From positions 15,057,883 through 15,121,882 of the forward strand of contig NC_092808.1 in the NCBI RefSeq assembly GCF_040954645.1: a stretch of 64,000 bases of DNA, in the 5' to 3' direction. The notes under the pieces are model-generated. The model saw only the letters and a program-made list of their open reading frames with translations. It did not search any database and was not told where the DNA came from. The stretch comes from Diabrotica undecimpunctata. Taxonomy: Eukaryota > Arthropoda > Insecta > Coleoptera > Chrysomelidae. This document shows positions 21,752-35,372 of the stretch, piece after piece. Numbering within the stretch: position 1 is the stretch's first letter; each line of letters starts with the position of its first letter. The translations under genes and the position numbers were made by a program.

Positions 21752-21864
21752 TATTTATACGATTTTTGTTGTCTTTGTAGAGTAGTCCCACCCCGGAATT
21801 GAATTTGAGCCTTTCACAAATTAATCCGCTAGGTATCAACATCCTGTCAGGTTCTTCAAGGTCA
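21752..21864 (-). promoter_or_regulatory. Promoter of cuticle gene 3
   Basis: Complement TATAAATA at 21752-21759 and the GGGGTGGGAC box at 21781-21796. TCAAGGTCA at 21856-21864 is the closest in the window to the beta-FTZ-F1 consensus YCAAGGYCR. Confidence 0.65.
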
Positions 21865-21869
21865 ACTTT

Positions 21870-22234
21870 AACAGGTCTATTTACTTTAAGAGACGAAACA
21901 TAGAATGTGGCGTCTTAGTAATTTTTTAGTAAACAAACATAAAGATATTATGTAAATTGCTTGGATAGTATAAGAAAGCGGTATCGATGTTTTTTGAAAT
22001 AAATACATAAAAAAATTAATAAAAACTACATAAAACTTGGAATTACTACAACTACAACTTGAGGTTGCTATTGTGTAGATTTATAATGCTTTTTTTCATT
22101 AATCAACTTTAAACTAATATCGATGATGATACTCTTGATCAAATACATAATTTAGAATAAACTATAACATTATAAAGTCATCTTTTTAATTTAGTTTTTT
22201 TAATTATTTATAGATAAAGAAAAATAGAATAGAA
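21870..22234. other. Intergenic, nothing recognised
   Basis: AT-rich, no coding potential. It separates the gene 3 promoter from the 3' end of the next LINE. Confidence 0.4.
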
Positions 22235-22614
22235 TTAAAAAGAAATATGCTTTATTGTCACTGAAAATTGTACAATTTTATAGACAAAGCTTACAGAAAG
22301 TCAAAAAAATAACAATAACAATTTAAAATTTACTAAATTTACATAAATCGTCGATATCACAAAATAAAAGATAATAAAATACATAATCCACTGGAAAATT
22401 TAAATAAATTACAAATTGCATAATAAAACCTTACGAATTAGTAAGTTAAGTTGCTGCATGTGATACCCAAATATATAAAAATACTTTGGTTGCTTGTACA
22501 TAAACGTACTGTAATTTCTAAGTTATTTGTCAAGAAACTCTTCCACTGGTCTTTCAGATAGCTAGGCTTTTGTCATTTTACGGAACTTGCAACAAAAGGA
22601 GAGAAGTTGCAGAT

Positions 22615-23199
22615 TTATGTTGCAAAGGGAGATGGTTTTATAATTTTTTTGCCGAATATAGATTTCTTTACTAACTTAGTGGACGGGATCGGTAAATACA
22701 CATTAAATGTTGAATTTCTGGTGGAGAAGTCATAACTGGGTTTTCCTGGAAAAACATGTAGGTGTTGATGAATTAAGCAAACAGTCTCTAAAATATATAA
22801 AGAGGGAAGAGTTAAAATCCCGTGACTTTTGAAATAGCTTTTGCAATGGGTTATTCTACTGAGGCCAAAAAGATATTTTATTGCTCTTTTTTGTAATTTA
22901 AAAATAACATCAGCTTGGGCAGCTGTACTAGAACCCCAAAAAGGAAGACCATATCGATGATGAGACTCGAACGAAGAAAAATATGTTATTTTGGAAGATG
23001 CTAAATTGATTTCCTTCGAAACAGATCTTATTGCATAGCAGGCTGAAGCTAGTTTCTTACTTAATAAATAGATATGAAGGGACCATTTAAGGTCATAGAT
23101 ACCAAGAAATTTTACAGTATCAACGATTCTGATCTGGCTGTTATTAAGAAACAATGGTTGAAGAGCTCCTTTAAAGGATACTGCTACCGTCTTATCCAC
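22615..23199 (-). pseudogene. RT C-terminal region of Jockey/CR1-like element
   Basis: About 194 residues: VKFLGIYDLKWSLHIYLLSK (the 'FLG...D..L.W..H' thumb motif), HRYGLPFWGSSTAAQ (the 'YG..FWG.S' motif) and QKRAIKYLFGLSRITHC. These are the standard post-palm motifs of Jockey/CR1-like RTs. Open across this stretch but lacking the catalytic core. Confidence 0.75.
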
Positions 23200-23485
23200 G
23201 TTAAAAAAGAGTAAATTAGAGTTGGACCAGGTTTTTATTTTAACTAGATCAGAAGTTATAGTTGCACGAAGAGTTGCAATATTAGAGTTCCTCCAGGTGA
23301 TACTGGTAATATCAGCAAAAAGGCAATTTTTTCCATTAATTTTTAAGTTAGTGATGTTATTTATAAAGATAAGGAAAAGTAGAGGTCACAAATGCATACA
23401 ATGCATTTGTAAACAGAGTCAGTATCATTTGCTCTAACTAGTTGTTTCGGATTCCTCAAATAAGATTGAACTCAAAGAAATACCT

Positions 23486-23830
23486 CTAATTCCGTGAAAA
23501 TTTAATTTTTTTTTTTATAAAAATGTCGTGATTTACACAATCAAATTGGGTAGCACAAGCAACAGCGCAAGTATTTAAGTCACAGCATAGAATTTTTCTG
23601 CTTTTATTGAGTTGGACTTTTAACAAATTTAGCAGGTTTTGAAAAACTAGTTCTGTGGAAGAATCACCTGATCTATAAATGCAAAGAATGTGTAGATTAA
23701 GATTATTGTTATAAACCAATGAAAACTCAAAAAAGGCTTCATTTAACAGAAAGTCATATTTTGATAAACTTAGACGATCATACCCAGTATTTTTGGTATA
23801 TTTTTCTAGAAAAATATACCACAATTGCAA
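23486..23830 (-). pseudogene. Endonuclease fragment joined to RT motif A by deletion
   Basis: The first part, NLHILCIYRSGDSSTELVFQ and KILCCDLNTCAV, matches the 'IYRSP' and 'GDFN' motifs of the apurinic-type endonuclease, with the Gly changed to Cys. It runs directly into QFDCVNHDIFIKKKIKFS, which is RT palm motif A (FDxVNHDxL). About 400-500 residues expected between them are missing. Confidence 0.65.
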
Positions 23831-24030
23831 CTATAATACTACATACATACACAGACATATACAAAATATTATTTACACATGTATGATATACAATATATAT
23901 TTTAATCATTGATGTGTTGCATTAAATTTTAAATATTAAAGTTTATAGATTTATACCAAGGACACCACTACAGCTTCTAGATTTGATTTCATAGGCATAC
24001 TGCAATATCCATAGGAATTCTCGATAAAAA

Positions 24031-24925
24031 TTAAAACACTACAACTGGCATGTTTGGGTTTCGGATTGGTGTATAAGGTGTATGATAGTTTGAAAACTTG
24101 GAAATGATGATATTTGGGATGTAGTTAATAATGGTATAGTTAAGGGGAAAGGTAGTCGAGGATTGTAATAAAGAAGAATTCGCTGAAGATGCTGATCTGA
24201 TCGGGACGTCATGTGGAAGAGTATTAAGTACATTATTTATAGTAGTAGTTGGCACTATTGTTGTTAAATTTTGATTTGGATTTGTACAGGATAGACAATT
24301 TGCTAGAAAATAGTCAGATTGTTTACAAAAGAAACACATATGTTTTTCTTAAGATAAGAAAATACGATAAGATGTTTGATCGTAGTTTATGACAATAGAG
24401 GGAGGAATTAGTGGAACTTCCAAAGGAGAGATAAATGTATGTCTTCGAAAGCTCAGTATATGTCTATATTCTGGGATTGTTGTACATATTCGTAATAAAT
24501 TGATTGGAGTTAATAAATTAAGGCATAAGGAAAGTGTGAGGAATACTAGGGCAGATATTAGAGATCAGATACCTTTTATTTGATGTGATTAATCGTCGAG
24601 CATATATTATTTGTTTATTGATAGTTATTCTTTCGTTGTCAGCATTCATGGCAGTTTCTACTAATTTTTCACAAGCTAGGTAAATACATATACGGTCATT
24701 TGAAATTCGTGATGAAAAAATAATACATCTTGGTTCTATAATTTTTCCCAATGCAAATAGATATTCCTTAATTTTGGCGTTTTCCAGAACATTATATAAA
24801 ATAGCTTGTTTCCTGGAAAAAAATTTTGGAGTTGAGTTTATTAATACTGCAGAATATGAAGGAGTTTGATATGATGTCAATAACGTTTGGGACCCCATTG
24901 ACCCTGGAGTATTAATATCATCCAT
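24031..24925 (-). pseudogene. ORF1 (gag-like, zinc-knuckle) of the same retrotransposon
   Basis: The N-terminal part (24518-24925, 135 aa) begins MDDINTPGSMGSQ and has KIKEYLFALGKIIEPRCIIF and RISNDRICIYLACEKLVETA, an RNA-binding-domain-like pattern. After a frameshift near 24500 the frame 24339-24031 gives CFFCKQSDYFLANCLSC, a CCHC-like knuckle with the His replaced by Tyr or Phe. ORF1 proteins coat element RNA. Broken, so inactive. Confidence 0.6.
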
Positions 24926-25200
24926 TTTCGTTGTTTAATCACATCAAGTAATATAGACAATAGGAACCTGTTTTAACGTAAGTATCTCTAGTTAGATTAA
25001 AATTACTTACATATTTTCTCCAATAATCTCACTAATTTTTATTTATAATAACACCACTATAAATGTTGTTAATCGATTTGTTTCTTTAGTTAACAGACGA
25101 CTGATAAATACCTTTTCACTTTTGAAGTTCTCACACTATATAGTTTTTAACCAGTCTTACTTAATAAAACTGGAGTATTTTTTGGGAGAGTTTTAACTAT

Positions 25201-25405
25201 ATGTATTCTGACTTTAGTCAGGGAAGTCACTACAGGGAAAGATTCAAGGAAGAAGATCTGTTGGCCGAAGGCAGAACTCATGGTTGAAGAATCTACGTGA
25301 TTGGTATCCATGCAGATCGATTGATTTGTTTAAAGCAGCAAGTTCAAAAATAATAATAGCCATTATGATTGCTCACCTCCGTAGGGAGACGGCACTCTAA
25401 GAAGA
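25201..25405 (+). pseudogene. LINE 3' end fragment
   Basis: In frame from about 25234: KIQGRRSVGRRQNSWLKNLR, DWYPCRSIDLFKAASSKIII, AIMIAHLRRETAL and a stop, then a GAAGA tail. This is the C-terminal signature of the same LINE group as 12192-13322. Confidence 0.75.
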
Positions 25406-26340
25406 TTCTGACTTTGACATTTATTTGAAATTTTTCATCTTTTTATTTTGGAATTTGGTTTTTACATTGAATGTTAAATAATTTATAGGGGAATGTACTT
25501 TACAACTACTGTAGGTAAGTCTTAATCGGAAAATAATTAAAAAAAGGATTGAGGAACATCTGCTAACTTCAGAAGAAGAGTGGTTTTGTCTCTTCCCTGA
25601 TATGAGTATCAGGTATCCTAAATATTTAATTCATGATACTGCTCTTTATGAAGCCTTTCCTATACCTAAACTCATTACTTTCCGAGATATTTTTAGTTTT
25701 CTTCAAATGTCGGGAATACCTTCAATTATTTTAAGCAGAAATAAGTTAGTCTTATATAACAATATAACAAAATTATTTTGTTTCATTAAATAACTAACAC
25801 AAAATATAAATCATAACAATATGCAATGAATGTAACAATTAATGCGATATCTGTTGGCGAAATAAATTCCCAACACAATAAAAGAATATATTGCTCTAAC
25901 ATATTTTATATTTTGTGTGATAAAAGGTGTCCCATGCTTGACTTTAAGTTCCAACACATGCGCATTGTTAAAAAACAAAAAGGGTGCGCCATAATATTGG
26001 ATGGATTATTCTCAGTCCAAAAAAAATTGTACTTAGATAGTAACAAATTATATGAGTTACATAAAAAAATATAAAGTAAAAATATCAGTTTCGTGTAAGT
26101 TGTGTTTATTTAATAAAGGTTTTATTGTGAAAAGTTATTTCTATTAATGTCAGTTTACTCCTAAATCGCAGAAAGGGACAATCAGTATTTTTTCTAAGAT
26201 AATAAAGCGTAACGGATCAACTTGATTTTTGATCTTTTGTAATAGATCGAAAGTAATCGAAACTATTGGATGCTATGGGAGTTTAAAAAAAAGTTTCTTC
26301 AGTCAACATTATTTTAATTGCATTGCAATTTTACAAAATA
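25406..26340. other. Two unrecognised open stretches, otherwise non-coding
   Basis: 25561-25793 (plus) reads RIEEHLLTSEEEWFCLFPDM, then PKYLIHDTALYEAF. 25826-26074 (plus) reads FKFQHMRIVKKQKGCAIILD. I do not recognise either. They have no start context, introns or partner domains, and they could be exons of a degraded transposon protein. Nothing else is visible in this interval. Confidence 0.3.
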
Positions 26341-26373
26341 AATTATGTACAAAATCTAGATTTATTATTTAAA

Positions 26374-29300
26374 TTAATAGACATTGTATGACACAACTGG
26401 CGCCTGAGCAGCGTATCCAAAATGACCAGCTTTACCATGAACTAAAGGAGCAGCATAACCGTGTGAGACTGAGGTGGAGTAAGTCTGAGCAAGTGGAGCG
26501 GCATAAGCGGCATGAGCTACTGGAGCGGAATAAGCGGCATGAGCTACTGGGGCGGAATAAGCGGCATGAGCTACTGGAGCGGAATATGCGGCATGAGCTA
26601 CTGGAGCAGAATAAGCGGCTGGAACCGAATAAGTTGTATGAGCTACTGGGGCAGCATAAGCGGAGTGAGCTACTGGTGCAGAATATGCTACATTAGGGAC
26701 GATTGGTGCTGCAACTTTGGCTACAACTGGGGCTACAGCGTGGGCTGCGGGTTCGTTGTGTACGACAGCATTAAATCCATATTGTGGATCAGCAGTGTAG
26801 TCTACGACACGTTTAGTTCCATCGGATTCCAAGAGGGAATAACTTCCGTGAACAAAATCTCCACGACGGGATTCGTGTTGGCTCTTAGAGTCTCCAGTGT
26901 GTGGGTCAGCAACGCCGTAGGCAAAATCGTAGTGAGCTGGTGCAGATGGTTCAGCAAGAACAGCTTTAGCAACTGGGGCAGCAAAGGCATGATGCGCGTG
27001 AACTACTGGAGCAGCATATTGTTGGACAAGTGGAGCTTGAGCAGCATAGGTTTGGACAGCGGGAACCTGAGCAGCGTAGGCGTGGACAGCTGGAACGTGA
27101 TGTTGAACGGTGGAGTAAGTGGAGATAGCATTTTGAGATCCATGACCGACTAGAGCTGGTGCAGCGTAGCCTAGACCCGAATCCCAAGAACCGGCGCTAG
27201 CTACTGCAACGAATGCGGCGAGAACTAAAAACTGAAAGAAGAAATTTATTAAATATGGGTTGTTTAAATTTAACATGTTGTTATGAGTACAATGTGAGTT
27301 CCCAAATTTAAAGCTACAACCACAAATGCTGCCATTTTATAAAAAGAAACTATAAAAAGATATCTATTATTGCATTTGCACCACCATATAAGAAATAAAG
27401 AATGAAAGACAGTTAGGCAAAAAATGTTTGATCCAAATACTTAACTTAACCACGGAGATATCTACAATCTACTTTTATAGTACAAAATAGGAAAATTTTT
27501 AACAAATGGGAGAAATGTAAAAAGTATATATTACTATCCTGGTCTTGGTCATGGTAGATCGGGGAAGAGCCTGTTTGTGAGCACGTAAAATACTTAGATC
27601 TCCTAAGGTAGGTTCATTATATCACACGTATCATACGGATTAGGTCCCTAAGGGCCTAGTCTTTGGTGTTTCTGGGTCCCAGGCTATTTCGGACTCGCAT
27701 ATCTACTAGAATTAGCAGGTTCTCCAAATCTGAGCTCTTCCTGCCGCTTCAAACGTCTAATCTCTTAATAACCTTTTGGCCTCACAGAACGCAATTTATT
27801 TGGATTGGTTACATAAAGGCCATATAAAGGTTGCATATAAATTTAAAGAACGAAGTATCAAAGCCAAAGTTATTAAGAATAAAAAAAGAAAATACTTAAA
27901 AATTGGTCTTAGAATCTTTCAAGGAATCTGACTAAAGTGAAGATACGTATACTTTCCAGGATAGCTCATATTAAAAAACTTATTAACAATGTGTTATATA
28001 CAGTGGAATATATAAGGGCTTACTTAATCATTCTGAAATACGTCAATAGTCAACACAAATATACATATGTGTATATTCTATAATTATACATTCCATTAAA
28101 TAAAAATCTTATTACAACAGAATAAGAACGATTAACGGACGAAATCCATAAACCTAATAATATTTTAGGTAACTTCTAACTCTCACAGCATGTCTTGAGC
28201 ATGTCAGTCTACACATAAGAGAGGTGGAAAATTAGAAAAATTTATAAATATAAGAGACTTTGCGCTACTAATTGCAAGAGAAAAAACTTGTTTTAATTTA
28301 ATCACTTTTCTCCACTATCGGTTAGAAGATTACATCCAAGTATGCAGTATGTAAGCATACTATTAGTTAACTCAAATAAACTTTCTTACCCCTTCACCAC
28401 ACGTTTTCCCACTGAATTTATTTACATTAGAATCAACACCCCTTCCTCTATATACTATCAGATCTTCCAGCAATAAATTTATTTAGATACATCGAAAATA
28501 CCTGAGTTCGAACAAATATGATTTACAATTGTTACAAAAACGTCTGTCAAATTTTGGTTACCTAATTAATACTTAATATATTCTGAAGAATTATTTGGGA
28601 TGTTCAAAGCAACCAATATTCGTTTATAAAGCAAATTACTGAGAAATCACTAAAGTATAATAGACCACCAGCATTTTTCTGTCTAATTGACCTAAAGAAA
28701 GCGTTTGACAGAGGAAGACTCAAAGATGTAATTCATCTTCTGTATAATAGAGAAATTCCCCTAAATATTATAAAACCTTTCGAAAACATCTACGTAAACA
28801 ACAAAATGGAAGTCAGAATAGATGGACAACTTACAGAACCAATAAAAATAGGCAGCGAAATAAGACAAATGGATTCATTATGCCCCATGCTCTTCAATTT
28901 GATCATGGATAAAATCATAAAAAACGTTAACAAAGGACTAGGATAGAGAATGGGAGACAAAGAAATAAAAATACTTTGTTACGCAGACGACGCAATATTG
29001 ATAGCCCAAGATGAAAATACTATGCAAAGACTGGTACATAGATTTAACAGAAGAGCAAAAGAATTTAATATGACAATCTCATCTCAGAAAACTAAAACAA
29101 TAGTAGTCAGCAAAGAACCAACCAAATGTAAAATAGAAATTGATGGCATCAGTATTGAACTAGTAATAGAAATAAAATACCTGTTAATTACACTGTCTAG
29201 CTATGGAGACCTGGATAAAGAAGTGAGAGATCAAGTACAAAAAACAAATAGACTGGCAGGATGTCTTAGTAACAATATATGGTGAAACCGATACATTAAC

Positions 29301-30309
29301 ACTGAGATAAAGTCAAGAATTTATATCGCCAGTGTAAGACCAATATTGACATATGCCTCAAAAACAGGATATTGCGTTGTGACACAGCCACAACGCAAAG
29401 GCTACTGGAAACGGCAGAGATGAGAGTACTGAGAAGAACTACAGGAAATACGCTGAGAGATCGAAAGAAAAATGAAGACATTAGAAGAAAATGTAACGTA
29501 CCGTGTATAAATGAATGGACACAAAATAGAATGGAATATCCACATTAGCAGAATGGAAGAGACCCTTGTCGTCAAAATAGCAAGAGATAAGTCACCAATC
29601 GACGGAAGAAGTATTGGACGACCGCGCAAAAGATGGAGTGACAACCTTCCATAGAGGTATTAATCTAGCAATAAACAAGCAGAATTGCTTATAAAGAGGA
29701 AGAAGAAGAAGAAGGAGAAGAAAGCAATGCAATACATCGGTAATCAAGATAATATAATTATATTAAATTGTAACTAGACATTATTACGTAATAGAGAGTA
29801 GACCTGGACAATCAATTGCAGTAGAAATACCGTTTACTGCAATTGATTGTCCAGGGGAAAATAGACAGTAAGCGAGGGCCAGGCAGGAGAAGACACTCGT
29901 GGCTCCAAAATCTGCGGAAGGGGTTCGGGCCACATCGGTCGAACTACTCAGCAGCGCCGCAAACAAGATCAGAAATGCCATGTTGATAGCCAACGTTCGC
30001 AACGGACAGGGCACTTGAAGAAGAAAAAAAGACATTAATAATATTGACCAACCCTTTGAGTTCATTTCCAATCATATAAAAATCCATACAAATAACCCCA
30101 GATGAAATCATATTCAAAAAAAATTATGGCAATAGAAAATATGAACAAATCTGTAAAAAAATCTCTAAAAATTATATATATTTGAAAGGACAGTAAACTA
30201 AGATATTATCAAAATATGATTTACGTCTCTATACTAATCTTAAGAAAGACCTAAGTAACAGATCTGTGAACACACTTAAAATGTTAATAACACTTACTTT
30301 AGCAGCCAT
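26374..30309 (-). CDS. RR-2 cuticular protein, gene 4 of cluster
   Basis: Exon 1 (30298-30309, MAAK, GTAAGT donor) and exon 2 (26374-27231, TTTCAG acceptor) give 289 aa. Signal peptide [17 protein letters not shown], then [19 protein letters not shown] as in genes 2-3. The N-terminal region differs ([20 protein letters not shown]). The RR-2 domain ([60 protein letters not shown]) is followed by at least four SAPVAHAAY units and a C-terminus of SYNVY. AATAAA lies at 26361-26366 (complement). The intron (27232-30297) is 3.07 kb and contains LINE fragments. Confidence 0.94.
27300..28614. other. Intron sequence, nothing recognised
   Basis: Inside the gene 4 intron. A moderately GC-richer patch at about 27540-27790 looks unlike its surroundings and may be an old repeat, but no frame or terminal structure supports a call. 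Confidence 0.35.
28615..29715 (+). pseudogene. LINE remnant in gene 4 intron
   Basis: Order on the plus strand: CLIDLKKAF (palm A), [40 protein letters not shown], a stop, then 28950-29285 with [20 protein letters not shown] (intact YADD), [20 protein letters not shown] and a YLLITLSS thumb. A frameshifted C-terminus with [10 protein letters not shown] follows and a (GAAGAA)n tail ends at about 29715. It is antisense to the cuticle gene and from the same family as the piece at 7956-8280. Multiple disruptions. Confidence 0.8.
29803..29855. repeat. Perfect 21-bp inverted repeat at a LINE 5' junction
   Basis: 29803-29823 (CCTGGACAATCAATTGCAGTA) and 29835-29855 are exact reverse complements with an 11-nt loop. 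The right arm abuts the truncated 5' end of the LINE fragment at 29856. Confidence 0.85.
29856..30030 (+). pseudogene. LINE 3' end fragment
   Basis: [20 protein letters not shown] then, with a one-base shift, [20 protein letters not shown] and [11 protein letters not shown] with a stop and a GAAGAAG tail. It is closely related to the C-terminus of the element at 36200-38945 ([20 protein letters not shown]). Confidence 0.75.
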
Positions 30310-30361
30310 TGTATTTGGTCGTTAGTAAACTTAAACAATAATTTTTAGTCAACTTGGTTAT

Positions 30362-30438
30362 TATTTATATGATTTTAGTGATCTTTGTAAATCGACCCCA
30401 CCCCGGAAAATATTTGCCGGTTTTTTGGAAGGTCACCA
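30362..30438 (-). promoter_or_regulatory. Promoter of cuticle gene 4
   Basis: Complement TATAAATA at 30362-30369, the GGGGTGGGGTCGA variant of the shared box at 30391-30406, and AAGGTCACCA at 30429-30438, which extends the match to the beta-FTZ-F1 consensus. The half-site lies closer to the box than in genes 1-3. Confidence 0.6.
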
Positions 30439-30623
30439 GTAGCACTTGTTTTTTACTATTTTTTAATCGTTAATCAAAAAGTAGTAAAAATAGTTTATTG
30501 CATGCGTTGTTGGGGAAAAAAGTGGATATTTGGTTTAATGTATTCCTAATAAGTATCATAAGATTTTAAATTTGCATATCATGTTCGTTTATGTTAATGT
30601 ATAGTGTAAACTTTATCATAATC

Positions 30624-33422
<2,799 letters not shown>

Positions 33423-33439
33423 GTATGTATAACAAGATT

Positions 33440-33587
33440 AGAGAAGAGCATCTAATAGAAAATAAAGAGAAGAGGAAAAGTTATCTATCACCCTTGCTAT
33501 TTAACATATACTCTGAGGAAATCTTTTAAAAAGCAGTGGAGGATTTCGAAGCCAGAATTTGAATTAACAAAGAATGAATGAATGAAG
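33440..33587 (+). pseudogene. Short LINE RT fragment
   Basis: The plus strand reads LSPLLFNIYSEEIF and KAVEDFEAGI-like sequence, the RT segment just after the GVRQGC motif. It ends where similarity to the second exon of a cuticle gene begins on the other strand (about 33587), marking the break that destroyed gene 5. Confidence 0.65.
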
Positions 33588-33799
33588 TGCAACTGCAAGG
33601 AATGCAGCGAGAATTAAAAACTGAAATAAAAAGAGAAGTTAATCGTTTTAAAATAAATAAATGTATTAAAAATATTAAATGTAAAATTTTATGGTAAATG
33701 AAATGTTTACGATATATTTACACACAACCTTTACTGTTTAGTATATAATTTAGACACGGTATTAGGAATACCAAAAAATATATATTTAATGAATTTATA

Positions 33800-34230
33800 C
33801 CATCCAGCAATTATATATATATCAAACATAGACATTGCCCAAACACAGAAAAGCAAGAATCAGGCCGTAGAAATGCAGTATCTGAGAAGTGATACGAAGA
33901 GGGAGAATACGTAATTTCCAAATTAAAGAAGAGTTTAAAATTAAATATATTCTGGAGTTTATTGAAATTGACAATTGACCTGGTGGGGACATTTGGTGAA
34001 GAAGGACAACCAAAGACAAAGCATGGAACGCAAAATCAGCAAAGAAAAGAAAACGAGAAAAACCAAGAGCAACTTGGAATAACGAAACAAGCAACATATT
34101 TTATAATAGAGAGGTAATATGTAATGATGCAGAAACAATGTCACGAAATAAAAAGGACTGGAAGAAATTTATACATGGCTAAAATTTAGATAAAATATTA
34201 CCCCTTTTGGCCTGTTAGGTAAAAGGGGTA
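33800..34230 (+). pseudogene. LINE C-terminal fragment in gene 5 intron
   Basis: Plus-strand pieces: QKSKNQAVEMQYLR, NLTWWGHLVKKDN-like sequence (shifted), KKRKREKPRATWNNETS and NREVICNDAETMSRNKKDWK followed by KFIHG. The order matches the end of an RTE-like LINE protein. Broken and without a tail repeat. Confidence 0.55.
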
Positions 34231-34395
34231 CTAATTATATACATATGTTCAAACTTATATACATACGTTCATATAGTCAAACTTTTCACGTCTGAATCAG
34301 TATCAATAGAACGATATAACAGTTATTTCATTATCTCTACTTCGTCAGCCGTTCGAGCTGATTCCAATTCATACCAAACCATATATATAACACAA

Positions 34396-34398
<3 letters not shown>

Positions 34399-34440
<42 letters not shown>

Positions 34441-34443
34441 CAA

Positions 34444-34479
<36 letters not shown>
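34399..34479. repeat. Two adjacent (AT)n arrays
   Basis: 34399-34438 and 34447-34479 are AT repeats, each preceded by ACAAATC, suggesting a small local duplication. An AATAATAATAAG follows. Confidence 0.9.
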
Positions 34480-34482
<3 letters not shown>

Positions 34483-34597
34483 ATAATAAGATTACTCAGC
34501 AATTCCTAACCTGAAAGTAATAAATTCACTTACTTTAACTGACATGATGCTGGTTCGTTAGAAGCTTTAACAATATTGTTCGACTGCAGTTAATGGT

Positions 34598-34704
34598 TAT
34601 TTATATTGTGTTTTATATAATTTCAATTCAGTCGCACCCCTAAATAACCTGTAGAAATAAAAGTTTTTAAAGTAATAAAATTTAGAAAGATTTTGAAGGT
34701 GACA
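34598..34704 (-). promoter_or_regulatory. Relic promoter of broken cuticle gene 5
   Basis: Complement TATAAATA at 34598-34605, GGGGTGCGAC at 34631-34640 (one mismatch to the box of genes 1-3, same spacing), and AAGGTGACA at 34696-34704, a degenerate half-site. It may still direct transcription. Confidence 0.55.
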
Positions 34705-34799
34705 ATTTATCGCTTAGAGTACCTACGATTTAATTAATAAGGAACAGTCTACATTTTAATTAGTTTCTTAATATTGTTCTGAAGCTATTTTATTGTGTT

Positions 34800-34915
34800 A
34801 AAGTAATTACTATTTAAATGGGAATAAGCCACAATTAAAGGTTAAAGTACGTTTATTGTTGTTTCAATTTCCACTTTGGAAATCGTTCTCAAAATACAAA
34901 CATTAATAAATTAAA
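34800..34915 (-). repeat. Dispersed terminal repeat (GGAATAAGCCACAATT family)
   Basis: About 95 bp shared with 41175-41275: GGGAATAAGCCACAATTRAA at one end and GGAAATCGTTCTCAAAATAC at the other. On the complement, ATTTCC/GGAAAT form a hairpin followed by GAAAC, resembling a decayed hammerhead stem II. It is probably a Penelope-like terminal repeat. Confidence 0.5.
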
Positions 34916-34919
34916 CAAA

Positions 34920-35372
34920 TTTTGTTTTTTTGTTACTAGGCGAAAAAACCTTCTAATAATTTAATTTTATCTGACTCATTTATATTGAAAATTCAGACAT
35001 ACATTATAAATTTTAAAGTAGACGACTTTAAAATGATATTGCATATTGTTGAGTTGCGTTCCTGGGACTACTTTACTTGTAAGATAGTTCATTCGATTAT
35101 ACGAAATCAACTTTAACTTGAGAATATCCGTCAGAAAAAATCATAGCATTTAATTTGCCTTTAAAAAGACACACACATGCCATGATGACAGTAAAAATCT
35201 CCTGTTAGTGATTCCATAGTAAATTATGACGGAAAAACCAGAAAAAAATCTCATAATACTATTTCGACATGGTAAGTATTTGGTCGTGTTTTTAGTTTAC
35301 CTTCAATAAACACCAAATTCTGATTTTATATGTTTGTTATTTAAAAAACATGTTTGATGTATCCTCTATATG
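34920..35372. other. Intergenic, nothing recognised
   Basis: AT-rich stretch before the Penelope-like coding fragment; it may be part of that element's 3' region. Confidence 0.35.

Larger units (their letters stand above)
22235..24950 (-). mobile_element. Two-ORF non-LTR retrotransposon with internal deletions
   Basis: From 5' to 3' on the minus strand there is a gag-like ORF1 (24925 to 24031, one frameshift), then an endonuclease fragment fused to an RT palm fragment (23830-23486). RT remnants follow (LFADITSI for YADD at about 23320) with an RT C-terminal part (23199-22615) and a 3' UTR ending near 22235. The layout is a nearly full-length element with most of the endonuclease and RT deleted. 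Confidence 0.75.
33564..34545 (-). pseudogene. Truncated RR-2 cuticular protein gene (gene 5)
   Basis: Exon 1 (34534-34545) encodes MSVK with a GTAAGT donor. The start of exon 2 follows a TTTCAG acceptor at 33620 and reads FLILAAFLAVA, a clear cuticle-protein signal peptide. At about 33587 homology stops and foreign sequence supplies LHSFILC and a stop (33564-33566), giving only 22 residues. The RR-2 domain and repeat tail are absent. The TATA box and upstream box remain. The intron is occupied by a LINE fragment and AT arrays. Loss by element insertion or deletion is inferred. Confidence 0.8.

Noticed and set aside
34399..34479. CRISPR-like or tandem-spacer array from repeated ACAAATCAT units
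   Set aside because: Only two units separated by AT repeats in a eukaryotic context; simple microsatellite duplication.
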